In this document: positions 63,998 to 64,000 of the stretch, in pieces
Position numbering within the stretch: the stretch's first letter is position 1
How the letters are laid out: each line of letters begins with the position of its first letter
From: Bemisia tabaci
Taxonomy: Eukaryota > Arthropoda > Insecta > Hemiptera > Aleyrodidae
Direction: 5' to 3'
Assembly (NCBI RefSeq): GCF_918797505.1
Contig: NC_092801.1
Location: forward strand, 20,460,116-20,524,115
Length of the DNA: 64,000 bases
Translations under genes and position numbers: made by a program
The notes under the pieces: generated by a model
Told to the model about the DNA's origin: nothing
The model's input: the letters and a program-made list of their open reading frames with translations, nothing else
Databases searched by the model: none

Positions 63998-64000
63998 ATT

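Overview
The window is eukaryotic nuclear DNA, most likely from an insect and possibly a hemipteran. The species is an inference from RTE-like LINE fragments, dense AT-rich foldback elements and an insect-type CRAL-TRIO gene. There are no bacterial operons, ribosome binding sites or CRISPR arrays. Almost every short ORF lies inside a repeat or in unconstrained DNA.

One host gene is well supported. It is a plus-strand CRAL-TRIO lipid-transfer gene (alpha-tocopherol-transfer-protein or clavesin type) with seven coding exons between 33013 and 47248. All six introns have GT-AG ends with compatible phases, and the spliced product is about 319 residues. The last exon lacks one base near 47139-47145: the family-like C-terminus ends in the other frame, so this copy is a sequencing error, an allele or a damaged gene. 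A poly(A) signal lies about 290 bases past the stop.

The rest is a dense landscape of non-autonomous transposons, many nested.
- 0-13 kb: LINE fragments, TA-flanked MITEs, hAT-type MITEs, CACTG-ended foldbacks, the first copy of a ~950 bp duplicated segment, and a 4-bp-TSD element inside an older repeat.
- 13-25 kb: more foldbacks, the second copy of the ~950 bp segment, and a 981 bp non-autonomous Helitron with its empty site preserved elsewhere in the window.
- 25-33 kb: AT-rich DNA, nested foldbacks and a 26-G run.
- 33-47 kb: the gene. Intron 1 holds a 128 bp tandem array split by a compound foldback (itself carrying a mariner-derived palindrome) and by a 548 bp foldback. Intron 6 holds a ~2 kb nested foldback and a 723 bp element built almost wholly of TCGATCGA-containing units, with terminal inverted repeats and an 8-bp target-site duplication.
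- 47-64 kb: an open LINE 3' end, further MITEs, a three-layer nest ending at 61351, and two stretches of mostly unique AT-rich DNA (53.6-57.0 and 61.6-63.6 kb).

The strongest unusual signals are the TCGATCGA element, the hAT-type hairpin family with an invariant palindromic apex, the two natural empty-site/filled-site pairs, the head-to-head mariner palindrome and the frameshift in the only recognisable gene. Family assignments rest on termini, duplications and hairpins read by eye; no database search was run.
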